A stretch of 64,000 nucleotides of DNA, from positions 1 to 64,000 of the forward strand of contig NZ_JANUGP010000030.1 in the NCBI RefSeq assembly GCF_024753135.1, read 5' to 3'. The position numbers and the translations under genes were made by a program. This document shows, in pieces, positions 42,190 to 50,822 of the stretch. How positions within the stretch are numbered: position 1 is the first letter of the stretch; every line of letters starts with the position of its first letter. Below the pieces are notes generated by a model. It searched no databases and had not been told where the DNA came from. It was given only the letters and a program-made list of their open reading frames with translations. This stretch comes from Streptomyces pyxinicus. Lineage in GTDB: Bacteria; Actinomycetota; Actinomycetes; Streptomycetales; Streptomycetaceae.

Positions 42190-43806
42190 TCACATCCGGA
42201 AGACGCCGAACTGGGGGTCTCCCAGGGGCGCGTTGGCGCAGGCCGTCAGGGCGAGCCCGAGCACCTGACGGGTCTCCAGCGGGTCGATCACGCCGTCGTC
42301 CCAGAGCCGGGCGGTGGCGTAGTAGGCGCTGCCCTGGCGCTCGTACTGGGCACGGATCGGTGCCTTGAAGGACTCCTCGTCCTCGGCGGGCCACTGCTCG
42401 CCGCGCCCCTCCAGCTGGTCGCGCTTGACGGTGGCGAGGACGCCGGCGGCCTGCTCGCCGCCCATCACGGAGATCTTGGCGCCCGGCCACATCCACAGGA
42501 AGCGGGGGGAGTAGGCCCGGCCGCACATCGAGTAGTTGCCCGCGCCGTAGGAGCCGCCGACCACGACCGTCAGCTTCGGCACCCGGGTGCAGGCGACGGC
42601 CGTCACCATCTTGGCGCCGTGCTTGGCGATGCCGCCCGCCTCGTAGTCCCTGCCGACCATGAAGCCGGAGATGTTCTGGAGGAAGACCAGCGGGATGCCG
42701 CGCTGGTCGCACAGCTCGATGAAGTGGGCGCCCTTCTGGGCGGACTCGGAGAACAGGATGCCGTTGTTGGCGACGATCCCGACCGGGTGCCCGTGGATCC
42801 GGGCGAAGCCGGTGACCAGGGTCTGCCCGAACTCGCTCTTGAACTCGGCGAACCGGGAGCCGTCCACCACGCGCGCGATGATCTCGCGGACGTCGTAGGG
42901 GGTACGGGAGTCCACCGGGACCGCGCCGTACAGCCCGTACGGGTCCACCTTGGGCTCCACCGCCGGCTGTACGTCCCAGGGTGGGGACTGCGGGGCCGGG
43001 AGGGTGGCGACGATGTTCCGGACGATGCGCAGGGCGTGCGCGTCGTCCTCCGCGAGGTGGTCGGTGACGCCGGAGGTGCGGGAGTGCACCTCGCCGCCGC
43101 CCAGTTCCTCGGCGGTGACCACCTCGCCGGTCGCCGCCTTCACCAGCGGGGGGCCGCCGAGGAAGATGGTGCCCTGGTTCCGGACGATCACGGCCTCGTC
43201 GCTCATCGCCGGCACGTACGCGCCGCCCGCGGTGCACGAGCCGAGCACCGCCGCGATCTGCGGGATGCCGGCGCCGGACATCCGGGCCTGATTGTAGAAG
43301 ATGCGGCCGAAGTGGTCGCGGTCCGGGAACACCTCGTCCTGCATCGGCAGGAAGGCGCCGCCGGAGTCCACCAGGTACACACAGGGCAGCCGGTTGTCCA
43401 GGGCCACCTCCTGGGCGCGCAGGTGCTTCTTGACCGTCATCGGGTAGTACGTGCCGCCCTTGACCGTGGCGTCGTTGGCGACGATCACGCACGGGCGTCC
43501 GCTGACCCGGCCGATGCCGGCGACCACCCCCGCCGCCGGTGCCTGCCCGTCGTACAGCCCGTCGGCCGCGAGCGGGGCCAGCTCCAGGAACGGCGAGCCG
43601 GGGTCCAGCAGTGTGTCCACCCGGTCGCGCGGCAGCAGCTTGCCGCGCGCGGTGTGCCGGGCCCGCGCCTTCTCGCCGCCGCCGAGCGCCACCGCGGCCA
43701 GCTTGGCGCGCAGCTCCCCGACGAGGGCGAGATGGGCTTCCTCATTGGCCCGCCACGCTTCCGACGCGGGATCAGCCGCGCTCAAAAGCTCCGGTGCCTC
43801 GTGCAT
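42190..43806 (-). CDS. acyl-CoA carboxylase carboxyl transferase (beta) subunit
   Basis: A 538-residue crotonase-fold carboxyl transferase. It shows ARHTARGKLLPRDRVDTLLD, LPCVYLVDSGGAFLPMQDEV, GSCTAGGAYVPAMSDEAVIV, RTSGVTDHLAEDDAHALRIV, FLQNISGFMVGRDYEAGGIA and GGSYGAGNYSMCGRAYSPRF. The FNQARMSGAGIPQIA and MVGRDYEAGGIAKHG stretches match methylcrotonyl-CoA carboxylase beta subunits better than propionyl-CoA ones. It is first in the liu-type operon, facing the TetR gene across two operators. Confidence 0.93.
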   Translation of the reverse strand: MHEAPELLSAADPASEAWRANEEAHLALVGELRAKLAAVALGGGEKARARHTARGKLLPRDRVDTLLDPGSPFLELAPLAADGLYDGQAPAAGVVAGIGRVSGRPCVIVANDATVKGGTYYPMTVKKHLRAQEVALDNRLPCVYLVDSGGAFLPMQDEVFPDRDHFGRIFYNQARMSGAGIPQIAAVLGSCTAGGAYVPAMSDEAVIVRNQGTIFLGGPPLVKAATGEVVTAEELGGGEVHSRTSGVTDHLAEDDAHALRIVRNIVATLPAPQSPPWDVQPAVEPKVDPYGLYGAVPVDSRTPYDVREIIARVVDGSRFAEFKSEFGQTLVTGFARIHGHPVGIVANNGILFSESAQKGAHFIELCDQRGIPLVFLQNISGFMVGRDYEAGGIAKHGAKMVTAVACTRVPKLTVVVGGSYGAGNYSMCGRAYSPRFLWMWPGAKISVMGGEQAAGVLATVKRDQLEGRGEQWPAEDEESFKAPIRAQYERQGSAYYATARLWDDGVIDPLETRQVLGLALTACANAPLGDPQFGVFRM

Positions 43807-43847
43807 CCTGCGGTCCCCTCACGCGGTGATCGAACCTGTGCTCCGCT

Positions 43848-43891
43848 GTTAATGAGCGTTAACCTCTCCCTTCAGGTTAACGACCGCTAAC
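43848..43891. promoter_or_regulatory. two TetR operators for the leucine-catabolic operon
   Basis: GTTAATGAGCGTTAAC (43848-43863) and GTTAACGACCGCTAAC (43876-43891) are near-palindromes of the form GTTAAYG-N2-CRYTAAC with centres 28 bp apart. They fill the short gap between the divergent carboxylase operon and TetR gene, so the TetR protein probably represses both. Confidence 0.8.
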
Positions 43892-43900
43892 CTCGCTGTC

Positions 43901-43906
43901 TAGAAT
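43901..43906 (+). promoter_or_regulatory. -10 box of the TetR gene, probably leaderless
   Basis: TAGAAT lies only 8 bp before the ATG at 43914, so the transcript would start at or next to the start codon. There is no Shine-Dalgarno sequence in front of the ATG, which agrees with leaderless translation. Confidence 0.55.
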
Positions 43907-43913
43907 TGACCGC

Positions 43914-44525
43914 ATGGTCACGAGAACCGACGCGCCCACCCGCCGCGAGCAGATCCTCAGGGAGGCCGCCCGGCTCTTCGCCGAGCGCGGCTTCCACGGC
44001 GTCGGCGTGGACGAGATAGGCGCCGCCGTCGGCATCAGCGGCCCCGGTCTCTACCGGCACTTCCCGGGCAAGGACGCCATGCTGGCCGAGCTGCTGGTCG
44101 GCATCAGCGGCCAGCTCCTCACCGGGGCCAAGCGGCGCCTCGCGGAGAGCGACGGGGACGGCGGCGGCGCTCCGGAGGTGCTGGACTCCCTGATCGAGGG
44201 CCACATCGACTTCGCCCTGGACGACCGCCCGCTGATCACCCTGCACGACCGCGAGCTGGACCGGCTGCGCGACAGCGACCGCAAGCTGGTGCGCCAGCTC
44301 CAGCGGCAGTACGTCGAGCTGTGGGTGGAGGTGGTCCGCGAGGTCTATCCGGCCCTCACCGAGCCCTCCGCCCGCTCCGCCGTCCACTCCGTCTTCGGTC
44401 TCCTCAACTCCACCCCCCACCTGGGCCGCGCCGGCACCCTCCCGGGCCGCACCACCACGGCGACCCTGCTGCACCGGATGGCGCGGGGGGCGTTCGCGGC
44501 GGCGGGGGTGGCGGAGGAGGGCTGA
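43914..44525 (+). CDS. TetR-family regulator of leucine/isovalerate catabolism
   Basis: A 203-residue protein. The helix-turn-helix is in REQILREAARLFAERGFHGV, DEIGAAVGISGPGLYRHFPG and KDAMLAELL. The C-terminal ligand domain is helical (LITLHDRELDRLRDSDRKLV, YVELWVEVVREVYPALTE). Divergent from the carboxylase operon with two palindromic operators between, it is likely a repressor lifted by an acyl-CoA intermediate such as isovaleryl-CoA; the ligand is inferred. It probably represses itself, since one operator covers its -35 region. Confidence 0.88.
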   Translation: MVTRTDAPTRREQILREAARLFAERGFHGVGVDEIGAAVGISGPGLYRHFPGKDAMLAELLVGISGQLLTGAKRRLAESDGDGGGAPEVLDSLIEGHIDFALDDRPLITLHDRELDRLRDSDRKLVRQLQRQYVELWVEVVREVYPALTEPSARSAVHSVFGLLNSTPHLGRAGTLPGRTTTATLLHRMARGAFAAAGVAEEG

Positions 44526-44563
44526 GCCGGACCGGCTCGGCTCCACGTCGATACGCTGGGGCC

Positions 44564-45142
44564 GTGCCCACGGACTACGCCACGATGCGCGCCATCGCCG
44601 AGGAACTCGGGGCCCATGCCGAGCGGCTCGAAGGGGCCTGGAGTGTGGAGATCGGCCGCTCGGGCCCCGCGCTCTTCAGGACGTCCGCGCCCACCCGGCA
44701 CGAGGGCACCGTTCGCCGCGTCCGCGAGCAGCTGGACAGGCAGGTGCCGTCCACGCGTCCGGGCCACGTCTGCGCCCGCCCCCATGTCGAGCACCCGGCG
44801 CTCGGCCGTATGCGGCGCCCCGACGCGGTGGTCATCCCCGAGGCCGCTCTCGACGAGGAAGGGCTCGCCGTGGACGCGACCCAGGTCCTCGCCGCCGTCG
44901 AGATCGTCTCGCCGTCCAACCCGGACAACGACTACGTCGAGAAGCTCGACGACTACCCGGCGATGGACATCCCGCTCTACATGATCGTCGACCCCCGTAC
45001 CGGCACCATCGAGATCCACTCCGAGCCGTGCCGGGGCCGCTACACCCGCAAGGACCCCTACATCTACGGGGACTCCGTCCCCTTCGGCCCCTGGGTGGTC
45101 GACACGGCCGCCTTCCGGCGGTACGGCAAGGCCGGCAACTGA
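44564..45142 (+). CDS. Uma2-family PD-(D/E)XK protein
   Basis: A 192-residue protein (GTG start, VPTDYATMRAIAEELGAHAE). The fold core shows MRRPDAVVIPE (motif Asp), VLAAVEIVSPSNPDNDYVEK (motif Glu followed by S-P-S instead of a plain ExK, typical of this family), DDYPAMDIPLYMIVDPRTG and the final Val-Asp-Thr strand. Uma2 (DUF820) proteins are abundant in Streptomyces and cyanobacteria, with a putative endonuclease fold but no proven function. No partner gene is evident. It begins 38 bp after the TetR gene and may ride on its transcript. Confidence 0.85.
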   Translation: MPTDYATMRAIAEELGAHAERLEGAWSVEIGRSGPALFRTSAPTRHEGTVRRVREQLDRQVPSTRPGHVCARPHVEHPALGRMRRPDAVVIPEAALDEEGLAVDATQVLAAVEIVSPSNPDNDYVEKLDDYPAMDIPLYMIVDPRTGTIEIHSEPCRGRYTRKDPYIYGDSVPFGPWVVDTAAFRRYGKAGN

Positions 45143-45254
45143 AGCGACGGGTGGTGCAGCTCACCCTGGACGCCCCCCGTACTCGCCGGTACGGTTGGGT
45201 GAGCAAGCGCTTAGACATGGTGCTGTCCAGGCTGAGGTACGTGGAGGTGGCGGC

Positions 45255-46412
45255 GTGCGCCGTACGGTGTTCAACGAGGATCACGAGGCGTTCCGGGAGA
45301 CTCTGCGCGCCTTCATCGAGGCCGAGGTCGTGCCGGTCTACGACGAGTGGTTCGCCGCCGGCCAGGCGCCGCGCGACTTCTACCACAAGCTCGGCGACCT
45401 GGGCATCTTCGGCATCAACGTGCCCGAGGAGTTCGGCGGCGCCGGCCTGGACAGCCACAAGTTCGAGGCCGTCCTCTACGAGGAGACCGCCCGCGCCGGC
45501 GTCCAGTTCGGCGGCTCCGGCGTGCACGTGCTGCTCGCCCTGCCGTACATCAAGATGCTCGCCACCGACGAGCAGAAGAAGCGGTACCTGCCGAAGTTCG
45601 TCACCGGCGAGGAGATGTGGGCCATCGCGATGACGGAGCCGGGCACCGGTTCCGACCTCGCGGGCATGAAGTCCACCGCCAGGCTCTCCGAGGACGGCAC
45701 GCACTACGTCCTCAACGGCGCCAAGACCTTCATCACCGGCGGTGTGCACGCCGACCGCGTGATCGTGTGCGCCCGCACCTCCGCGCCCACCGCCGAGGAC
45801 CGCCGCCACGGCATCTCGCTGTTCGCCGTCGACACCAAGTCCGAGGGCTACTCCGTGGGCCGCAAGCTGGACAAGCTCGGCCTGAAGACCTCCGACACCG
45901 CCGAGCTGGCCTTCGTCGACGTCAAGGTCCCGGTCGAGGACCTGCTCGGCGAGGAGAACAAGGGCTTCTATTACCTCGGCCACAACCTCGCCTCCGAGCG
46001 CTGGGGCATCGCCTTCGGCGCCTACGCGCAGGCCAAGGCCGCCGTCCGGTTCGCCAAGAGTTACGTGCAGGAACGTACCGTCTTCGGCAAGCCGGTCGCC
46101 CACTTCCAGAACACCAAGTTCGAGCTGGCCGCCTGCCAGGCCGAGGTGGACGCCGCCGAGGCCGTCGCCGACCGCGCCACCGAGGCCCTCGACGCCGGCG
46201 AGCTGACCCCCGCCGAGGCCGCCTCCGCCAAGCTGTTCTGCACCGAGGTCGCCCACCGCGTCATCGACCGCTGCCTCCAGCTGCACGGCGGCTACGGCTA
46301 CATGAACGAGTACCCGATCGCCCGCCTGTACGCGGACAACCGCGTCAACCGCATCTACGGCGGCACCAGCGAGATCATGAAGTCGATCATCGCCAAGGAC
46401 ATGGGCCTGTAG
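45255..46412 (+). CDS. acyl-CoA dehydrogenase
   Basis: A 385-residue flavoprotein (VRRTVFNEDHEAFRETLRAF). It shows AIAMTEPGTGSDLAGMKSTA (FAD contact), FITGGVHADRVIVCARTS, ELAFVDVKVPVEDLLGEENK, YVQERTVFGKPVAHFQNTKF, LQLHGGYGYMNEYPIARLYA and YGGTSEIMKSIIAKDMGL. The preserved catalytic-base region and EDLLGEEN loop fit a medium/long-chain enzyme rather than the short branched-chain type of the neighbouring operon. A GTGGAGGTGGCGGC ribosome site decides the GTG start. It is followed after 34 bp by tesB, so probably one fatty-acid operon. Confidence 0.92.
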   Translation: MRRTVFNEDHEAFRETLRAFIEAEVVPVYDEWFAAGQAPRDFYHKLGDLGIFGINVPEEFGGAGLDSHKFEAVLYEETARAGVQFGGSGVHVLLALPYIKMLATDEQKKRYLPKFVTGEEMWAIAMTEPGTGSDLAGMKSTARLSEDGTHYVLNGAKTFITGGVHADRVIVCARTSAPTAEDRRHGISLFAVDTKSEGYSVGRKLDKLGLKTSDTAELAFVDVKVPVEDLLGEENKGFYYLGHNLASERWGIAFGAYAQAKAAVRFAKSYVQERTVFGKPVAHFQNTKFELAACQAEVDAAEAVADRATEALDAGELTPAEAASAKLFCTEVAHRVIDRCLQLHGGYGYMNEYPIARLYADNRVNRIYGGTSEIMKSIIAKDMGL

Positions 46413-46446
46413 GGCGCACGCCACCGCCGGCCGCCGTCACACCGCC

Positions 46447-47319
46447 ATGAGCCAGGCACTCCAGGACCTCCTCGATCTGCTCGACCTGGAGCGGATCGAG
46501 GAGGACATCTTCCGCGGCCGGTCCCGCTCCGCCGTCGTCCCCCGGGTCTTCGGCGGGCAGGTCGCGGCGCAGGCGCTGGTCGCCGCCGGCCGTACGGTCC
46601 CCGCCGACCGGCCCGCCCACTCCCTGCACGCGTACTTCCTGCGCCCCGGGGACCCCGGCGCGCCCATCGTCTACACCGTGGACCGCATCCGCGACGGGCG
46701 GTCCTTCACCACCCGGCGCGTCGTCGCCGTCCAGCACGGCAAGCCGATCTTCCACCTCTCGGCGTCCTTCCAGGCGTACGAGGAGGGCCTCGACCACCAG
46801 GCTCCGATGCCGCCCGCGCCCGACCCGGCGACCCTGCCGACCTCCCCGGAGCGGCTGCGCGGCTACGCCCACCTCGCGCCCGACGTGGTCGAACGCTTCC
46901 TGGAGGCCCGCGAGGCCATCGACCTCCGATACGTGGACGAGCCGCCGTACGGCAGGTTCGGCGAGCCGCGCGAGCCGCACAGCCAGGTCTGGTTCCGCAC
47001 CAACGGCAAGCTGGACGACGACCGGCTCCTCCACATCGTCCTCGCCACCTACGTCTCCGACATGACCCTGCTGGACTCCGTGCTGCTCGCGCACGGCCGC
47101 GGCGGATGGGCCGTCGGCGACGTCGTCGGGGCCTCGCTGGACCACGCGATGTGGTTCCACCGGCCTTTCCGTGCCGACGAATGGCTGCTCTACGACCAGG
47201 AGTCGCCCTCCGCGCACGGCGGCCGCGGCCTGGGCCAAGCCCGCATCTATACCCAGGACGGACAGCTCGCCATCTCGGTCGTCCAGGAGGGGGTTGTCCG
47301 CATTCCGAGACGGATGTGA
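46447..47319 (+). CDS. tesB: acyl-CoA thioesterase II
   Basis: A 290-residue double-hotdog thioesterase. It has VVPRVFGGQVAAQALVAAGR (first hotdog, with the Gly-Gly-Gln motif), SLHAYFLRPGDPGAPIVYTV, DGRSFTTRRVVAVQHGKPIF, then in the second hotdog SDMTLLDSVLLAHGR and SLDHAMWFHRPFRADEWLLY with the catalytic Asp. The family releases free fatty acids from acyl-CoA. It is 34 bp downstream of an acyl-CoA dehydrogenase gene. Confidence 0.93.
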   Translation: MSQALQDLLDLLDLERIEEDIFRGRSRSAVVPRVFGGQVAAQALVAAGRTVPADRPAHSLHAYFLRPGDPGAPIVYTVDRIRDGRSFTTRRVVAVQHGKPIFHLSASFQAYEEGLDHQAPMPPAPDPATLPTSPERLRGYAHLAPDVVERFLEAREAIDLRYVDEPPYGRFGEPREPHSQVWFRTNGKLDDDRLLHIVLATYVSDMTLLDSVLLAHGRGGWAVGDVVGASLDHAMWFHRPFRADEWLLYDQESPSAHGGRGLGQARIYTQDGQLAISVVQEGVVRIPRRM

Positions 47320-47628
47320 CAGGGGTGTCTTTCGACGTGACGTATGACGCAAGCGGGACTAGGCTCTTGGAGTGAAAGCCGCAGCGGACGGCACGCTCGG
47401 CCGGCGAGGTCTCGGACCTCGGGATCTCAGCCGCAGCACCCGGAGGGCGCACAAGCGTCCGGGCGGGCTGCAGGCGTCGGCGCCAGGGCGAATGCCGACT
47501 CACATCCACGCGTTGCGGTGACACCTCAAGACCGTGCCGCACATCTCCTGTTTGCCGGCGGCACGGCCATCCACCTCGCCTCTTCCTCAGGGGAGCCGCG
47601 AGAGACGATGGAGATGGAAGGTATTCCC
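47320..47628 (+). other. promoter and long leader of the Gly/His-rich protein gene
   Basis: A 309-bp gap. TGACGT (about 47339) and TAGGCT (47361) with 16-bp spacing look like a sigma-HrdB promoter, which would give a leader of about 255 nt. The leader has several stems, for example CGAGGTC-TCG-GACCTCG. I could not match it to a known riboswitch. The frame of the downstream gene is open back to 47344, so the region could alternatively encode a poorly conserved extension. Confidence 0.5.
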
Positions 47629-47988
47629 ATGCGAGCACACCGCACGAGGCGTCTTGTCGCCATGTCCGCCACCGGACTGCTGCTGGCCGGCGGAGCCGCG
47701 ATCGGCACGGCAGGCACCGCCTCGGCGTCGGACCACGGTGACCACTCCTACAGCCACAGCAGGAGCTGGGACGACCACGGCAGGGGTCATCACAACAACT
47801 GGTGGAACGACGATGACGACGACTACGGCTACGGCGGCCACGGCGGCTGGGGCTGGGGCAACGACCACGGCGGCTACGGTGGCCACGGCGACCACGGCGG
47901 CTATGGCGGAGGCCACGGCGGCTACGGCGGCGGCCACGGTGGTGGCCACGGCGGAGGCCATGGCGGCGGAGGACACGGAGGTCGCTGA
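47629..47988 (+). CDS. secreted Gly/His-rich low-complexity protein
   Basis: A 119-residue protein. The signal peptide is clear (MRAHRTRRLVAMSATGLLLA, cut near ASA-SDH). The mature 80 residues begin with His/Asp/Ser (DHGDHSYSHSRSWDDHGRGH), go through an acidic NNWWNDDDDDYGYGG stretch and end in about ten GGHGGYGG-type repeats. Dozens of His and Asp residues suggest divalent metal binding (Ni, Zn, Cu) outside the cell or a structural, cell-wall role; neither is shown. GGAAGG lies properly before the ATG. Confidence 0.75.
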   Translation: MRAHRTRRLVAMSATGLLLAGGAAIGTAGTASASDHGDHSYSHSRSWDDHGRGHHNNWWNDDDDDYGYGGHGGWGWGNDHGGYGGHGDHGGYGGGHGGYGGGHGGGHGGGHGGGGHGGR

Positions 47989-48025
47989 TCCTGGCAACTG
48001 ACCGACCACAACCCCGATGTGACGG

Positions 48026-48050
48026 TGCGGCGCCGGTACCCGGTGCCGCA
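48026..48050. terminator. hairpin between convergent genes
   Basis: TGCGGCGCCGG (48026-48036) pairs with CCGGTGCCGCA (48040-48050) with one G-U pair and a 3-nt loop, between the Gly/His-rich gene and the convergent hydrolase-like gene. Confidence 0.65.
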
Positions 48051-48091
48051 TCGCCGCTCTCACCGGCCGTCGCCGCGTTCCCGGTGACCTG

Positions 48092-48880
48092 TCAGACCAG
48101 GCCCGTCTCCGCCAGCAGATACGCCGTCATCGGGTCGTAGAAGCGGGGGCTGACGACGTGGTCGTCGAGCGGCACCACCACCTGTACGGTCCCCTCGGAC
48201 TCGGCGAGGAACAGCGCCGGGTCGTTGCAGTCGGCGTAGCCCACGGAGTCCACGCCGTGCTGTCCCGCGTAGCCCGCCCAGCCGTGGTCGGCGACGACCA
48301 GGTCCGGCAGTGGACGGCCCGCGCGCTCAAGTCCGGTCAGGATGGCCCGCATCGGCTCCCCGGAGTGGGTGTGCCACAGCGACGCGCCGTGCTCCAGGAC
48401 GGCCACGTCGGCGAACTGCTGGACATAGCCCTCGTCCGTCTGGAGCCCCTCCGGGATCACCACGATCTCGCAGCCGGCGGTGCGCAACGCGTCGGCGGTG
48501 GCCCGGTGCACGTCGAGCAGGCCGCCCGGGTGCCCGGTCGCGAACAGCACCCGCTGCCGGTCCTCGGCCGCCTTGCGCAGCCGCGCCGCCATCCGCTCCA
48601 GGGCGTCGACGGTCAGCTCCGGGTCGATGGTGTCCTGGCCGTACCGGTACTCGGGGTCGTCGTTCACCCCGACCCGCTCCGCCATCACCGCGAGCACGTC
48701 CTGCTCGTCCGTCCAGCGGTCGCCCAGCTCCAGGCCGAGCCAGTAGTTGCGGACGCCGTTGGCGAGCTGGCGGTAGTGGGAGAGGTTGTTCTCGCGGGGC
48801 GTGGCGACGTCCCCCGCGATACGGGTCCTCACCAGATGGTCGACGAGCTGAGCACGGCTGGGCGTCCCGGATATCGGCAT
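48092..48880 (-). CDS. phosphatase-like conserved protein
   Basis: A 262-residue cytoplasmic protein (MPISGTPSRAQLVDHLVRTR). It shows LSHYRQLANGVRNYWLGLEL, RVLFATGHPGGLLDVHRATA, GCEIVVIPEGLQTDEGYVQQ, DLVVADHGWAGYAGQHGVDS and a C-terminal VVPLDDHVVSPRFYDPMTAY. Streptomyces relatives are called 'phosphatase', but the ATGHPGGLL and VADHGWAG patterns are not a textbook phosphatase site, so I treat the activity as unproven. An in-frame ATG 9 nt upstream (48889) is possible; neither has a clean ribosome site. It is convergent with the preceding gene. Confidence 0.75.
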   Translation of the reverse strand: MPISGTPSRAQLVDHLVRTRIAGDVATPRENNLSHYRQLANGVRNYWLGLELGDRWTDEQDVLAVMAERVGVNDDPEYRYGQDTIDPELTVDALERMAARLRKAAEDRQRVLFATGHPGGLLDVHRATADALRTAGCEIVVIPEGLQTDEGYVQQFADVAVLEHGASLWHTHSGEPMRAILTGLERAGRPLPDLVVADHGWAGYAGQHGVDSVGYADCNDPALFLAESEGTVQVVVPLDDHVVSPRFYDPMTAYLLAETGLV

Positions 48881-48952
48881 GCCCCCCATTGTGAGGCAGA
48901 CGGGGACGGCCGTCCCGGGCATACCGGAGCGTGGGACGGGCCGCACCCGCCC

Positions 48953-50599
48953 TCAGCTGCGCCGCAGCGCGAACCACAGCTCCATGCGGACGTCCGGGTC
49001 GTCCAGGTCGGTCCCCAGCAGCGCGGCGCAGCGGGCGATCCGCTGGCGGACGGTGTTGCGGTGCACGCCGAGCGCGACCGCCGTACGATCCCAACTGCCG
49101 TGCAGCGACAGCCAGGCGCGCAGGGTCTCCGTGAGGGAGGGCTGTCCGGCGAGGGGGGCGAGCAGGGCGGCGGCGTGCGCCCGCGCGTCCGCCGTGGGCA
49201 CCAACTCCGCGAGCCCCGTACGGGTGCCGTGCCGGACCAGCGGTGCGCGGGTGGCACGGGCGCGGGCCAGGGCGCGGGCCGCCTGTGTGTCCCCGTCGGG
49301 CCACTGCTCGGGCCCGGCACCGGCACTGACCCCGAGCGTCCATCCGGGCTGCGGCTCGGGGTTCCGCCCGGCCGGCACCAGGACCCGTACGACGTCCCGG
49401 CCGAGGTCGACCAGCGGGGAGCCCAGCGCGGCGCCCAGCGCGGAGGCGGCCATGGCGTCGGCGGGCTGCCCCTCCGGCCGCGCGTGCACCACCAGCCACC
49501 GGCCGGTGCCGAGCAGCGGAGCCACCTCCTCGGGCGCCGCGCCGAGCAGCAGCCGTACCAGCGCCGAGGACCGGGCCGCCCCGGCCTCGCTCTGCTCCCG
49601 TCCGGTGAGCAGTGACAACAGCACGGCGGCGACGGACGCGATGGTGTGATCCCCGGCCTCCCGCCGCCCCGCCACCACCCCGAGCACGAACCCGTCCCCG
49701 GACCCGAGCGCGTAGGCGGCGAGGTGCGTGTCGCCGAGGGTGTCGGTGGCGGAGGCGGGCGTCGGCGGGGTGGTTTGTACGGCCGCGGGGGCCGGTGCCG
49801 GCGGGGACGAGGAGGTTCCCCGGCCGGTCCCCGGGAGGTGCGCGTCGGCCGGAGGGGACGCGGGCCCCGAGTCGGCAGCCGGGCCGGGGCGACCCGGCGG
49901 GGGCGTCGGCCCGGGGACGGCGGCCGGATCGGGGGCCGCGCCCCGGGGCGGCCGTACCACCTCCGCCAGGCGGGTCAGCGCGCGCTCGGCATCGTGCGGG
50001 ATCTCCCGGCCCGCCGCCGCGGTCCGCGTGCCGTCGGGGCCGTACAGGACCGCGCGGCCGCCCACGTGCCGGGCGAGCCGGCGCAGGACGGCGGGGACCG
50101 GGGCCGGGCGGGAGGCCGCCGCGGCCAGGCTCTGCTGGGCCTCGGTGACCCGGCGCAGCTCGGCCAGGCGGGCCTGGGCCATCAGCTGCCAGACCGCGCG
50201 GGCCACTCCGGAGAACGTGGTCCGGGGCGGCACCTCCAGCAGGGGCAGCCCGTAGGTGTCGCAGGCCGCGACCAGCGCCCGCGGCACCGTGTCGTGCACC
50301 GGCGCCAGACCGAACCCGAGGGCCGCGCCGCCCGCCGCGACGATCCGGGAGACGTAGTCGGCGAAGTACGTGCCCGACCCGGCCGCCTCCGGGATGTGCA
50401 CCCCGGCCGTCAGCAGCAGCTCGCCGCCGAGCAAGTAGGGATAGGGGTCGGCCATCTCCGAGGTGTGCGCCCAGTGGATCACCGTGCCCGGCGCGGCGGG
50501 CCCCGCGAGCTGCCGCAGCCCCAGGTCCTCCCGGGCCAGCAGCGCCGCGAGCGGCACCGGTGGGGTCGGGGGAACCGCGGGTCCGGCCGTCTCCGCCAT
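48953..50599 (-). CDS. PucR-family transcriptional regulator
   Basis: A 548-residue protein. The N-terminal PucR purine-catabolism-type domain (about 15-130) shows VIHWAHTSEMADPYPYLLGG and ELLLTAGVH. A Pro/Ala-rich disordered insert of about 60 residues follows (around 220-280), then a GGDEF-like CdaR region and a C-terminal PucR helix-turn-helix with LRAWLSLHGSWDRTAVALGV and HRNTVRQRIARCAALLGTDL. Such proteins usually activate nitrogen-compound catabolism genes. It is divergent from the symporter-agmatinase-ThDP enzyme genes, which are its probable targets. ATG 50599 follows GGAGGAAACGC; ATG 50617 is an alternative. Confidence 0.88.
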   Translation of the reverse strand: MAETAGPAVPPTPPVPLAALLAREDLGLRQLAGPAAPGTVIHWAHTSEMADPYPYLLGGELLLTAGVHIPEAAGSGTYFADYVSRIVAAGGAALGFGLAPVHDTVPRALVAACDTYGLPLLEVPPRTTFSGVARAVWQLMAQARLAELRRVTEAQQSLAAAASRPAPVPAVLRRLARHVGGRAVLYGPDGTRTAAAGREIPHDAERALTRLAEVVRPPRGAAPDPAAVPGPTPPPGRPGPAADSGPASPPADAHLPGTGRGTSSSPPAPAPAAVQTTPPTPASATDTLGDTHLAAYALGSGDGFVLGVVAGRREAGDHTIASVAAVLLSLLTGREQSEAGAARSSALVRLLLGAAPEEVAPLLGTGRWLVVHARPEGQPADAMAASALGAALGSPLVDLGRDVVRVLVPAGRNPEPQPGWTLGVSAGAGPEQWPDGDTQAARALARARATRAPLVRHGTRTGLAELVPTADARAHAAALLAPLAGQPSLTETLRAWLSLHGSWDRTAVALGVHRNTVRQRIARCAALLGTDLDDPDVRMELWFALRRS

Positions 50600-50822
50600 G
50601 GTGTGCGTTTCCTCCATTCACCCCCGCCCCGATGGATGAAACGTACTCTTCGCAGTCGCTTTCCGGCCACCTAGGGTCATCAGGAACCGGCAGCCGCGGG
50701 TACGGGCGGATGTCCCCGCGCACCGCTGCCGGCGTGCCTCCCCTTCCGGAGGAACCCTCCCTCCCGGAGGGACCCCATCTCTCTGCACGACACGCCACCG
50801 ACCGTGAGCGAAGGAGGGCCCC

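Noticed and set aside
47367..47628. ydaO-type (c-di-AMP) riboswitch before the Gly/His-rich gene
   Set aside because: The conserved ydaO core motifs could not be found; kept only as an unassigned structured leader.
47344..47628. N-terminal extension of the Gly/His-rich protein back to 47344
   Set aside because: A clear signal peptide and ribosome site start at 47629; the extension is low complexity and would bury the signal peptide.
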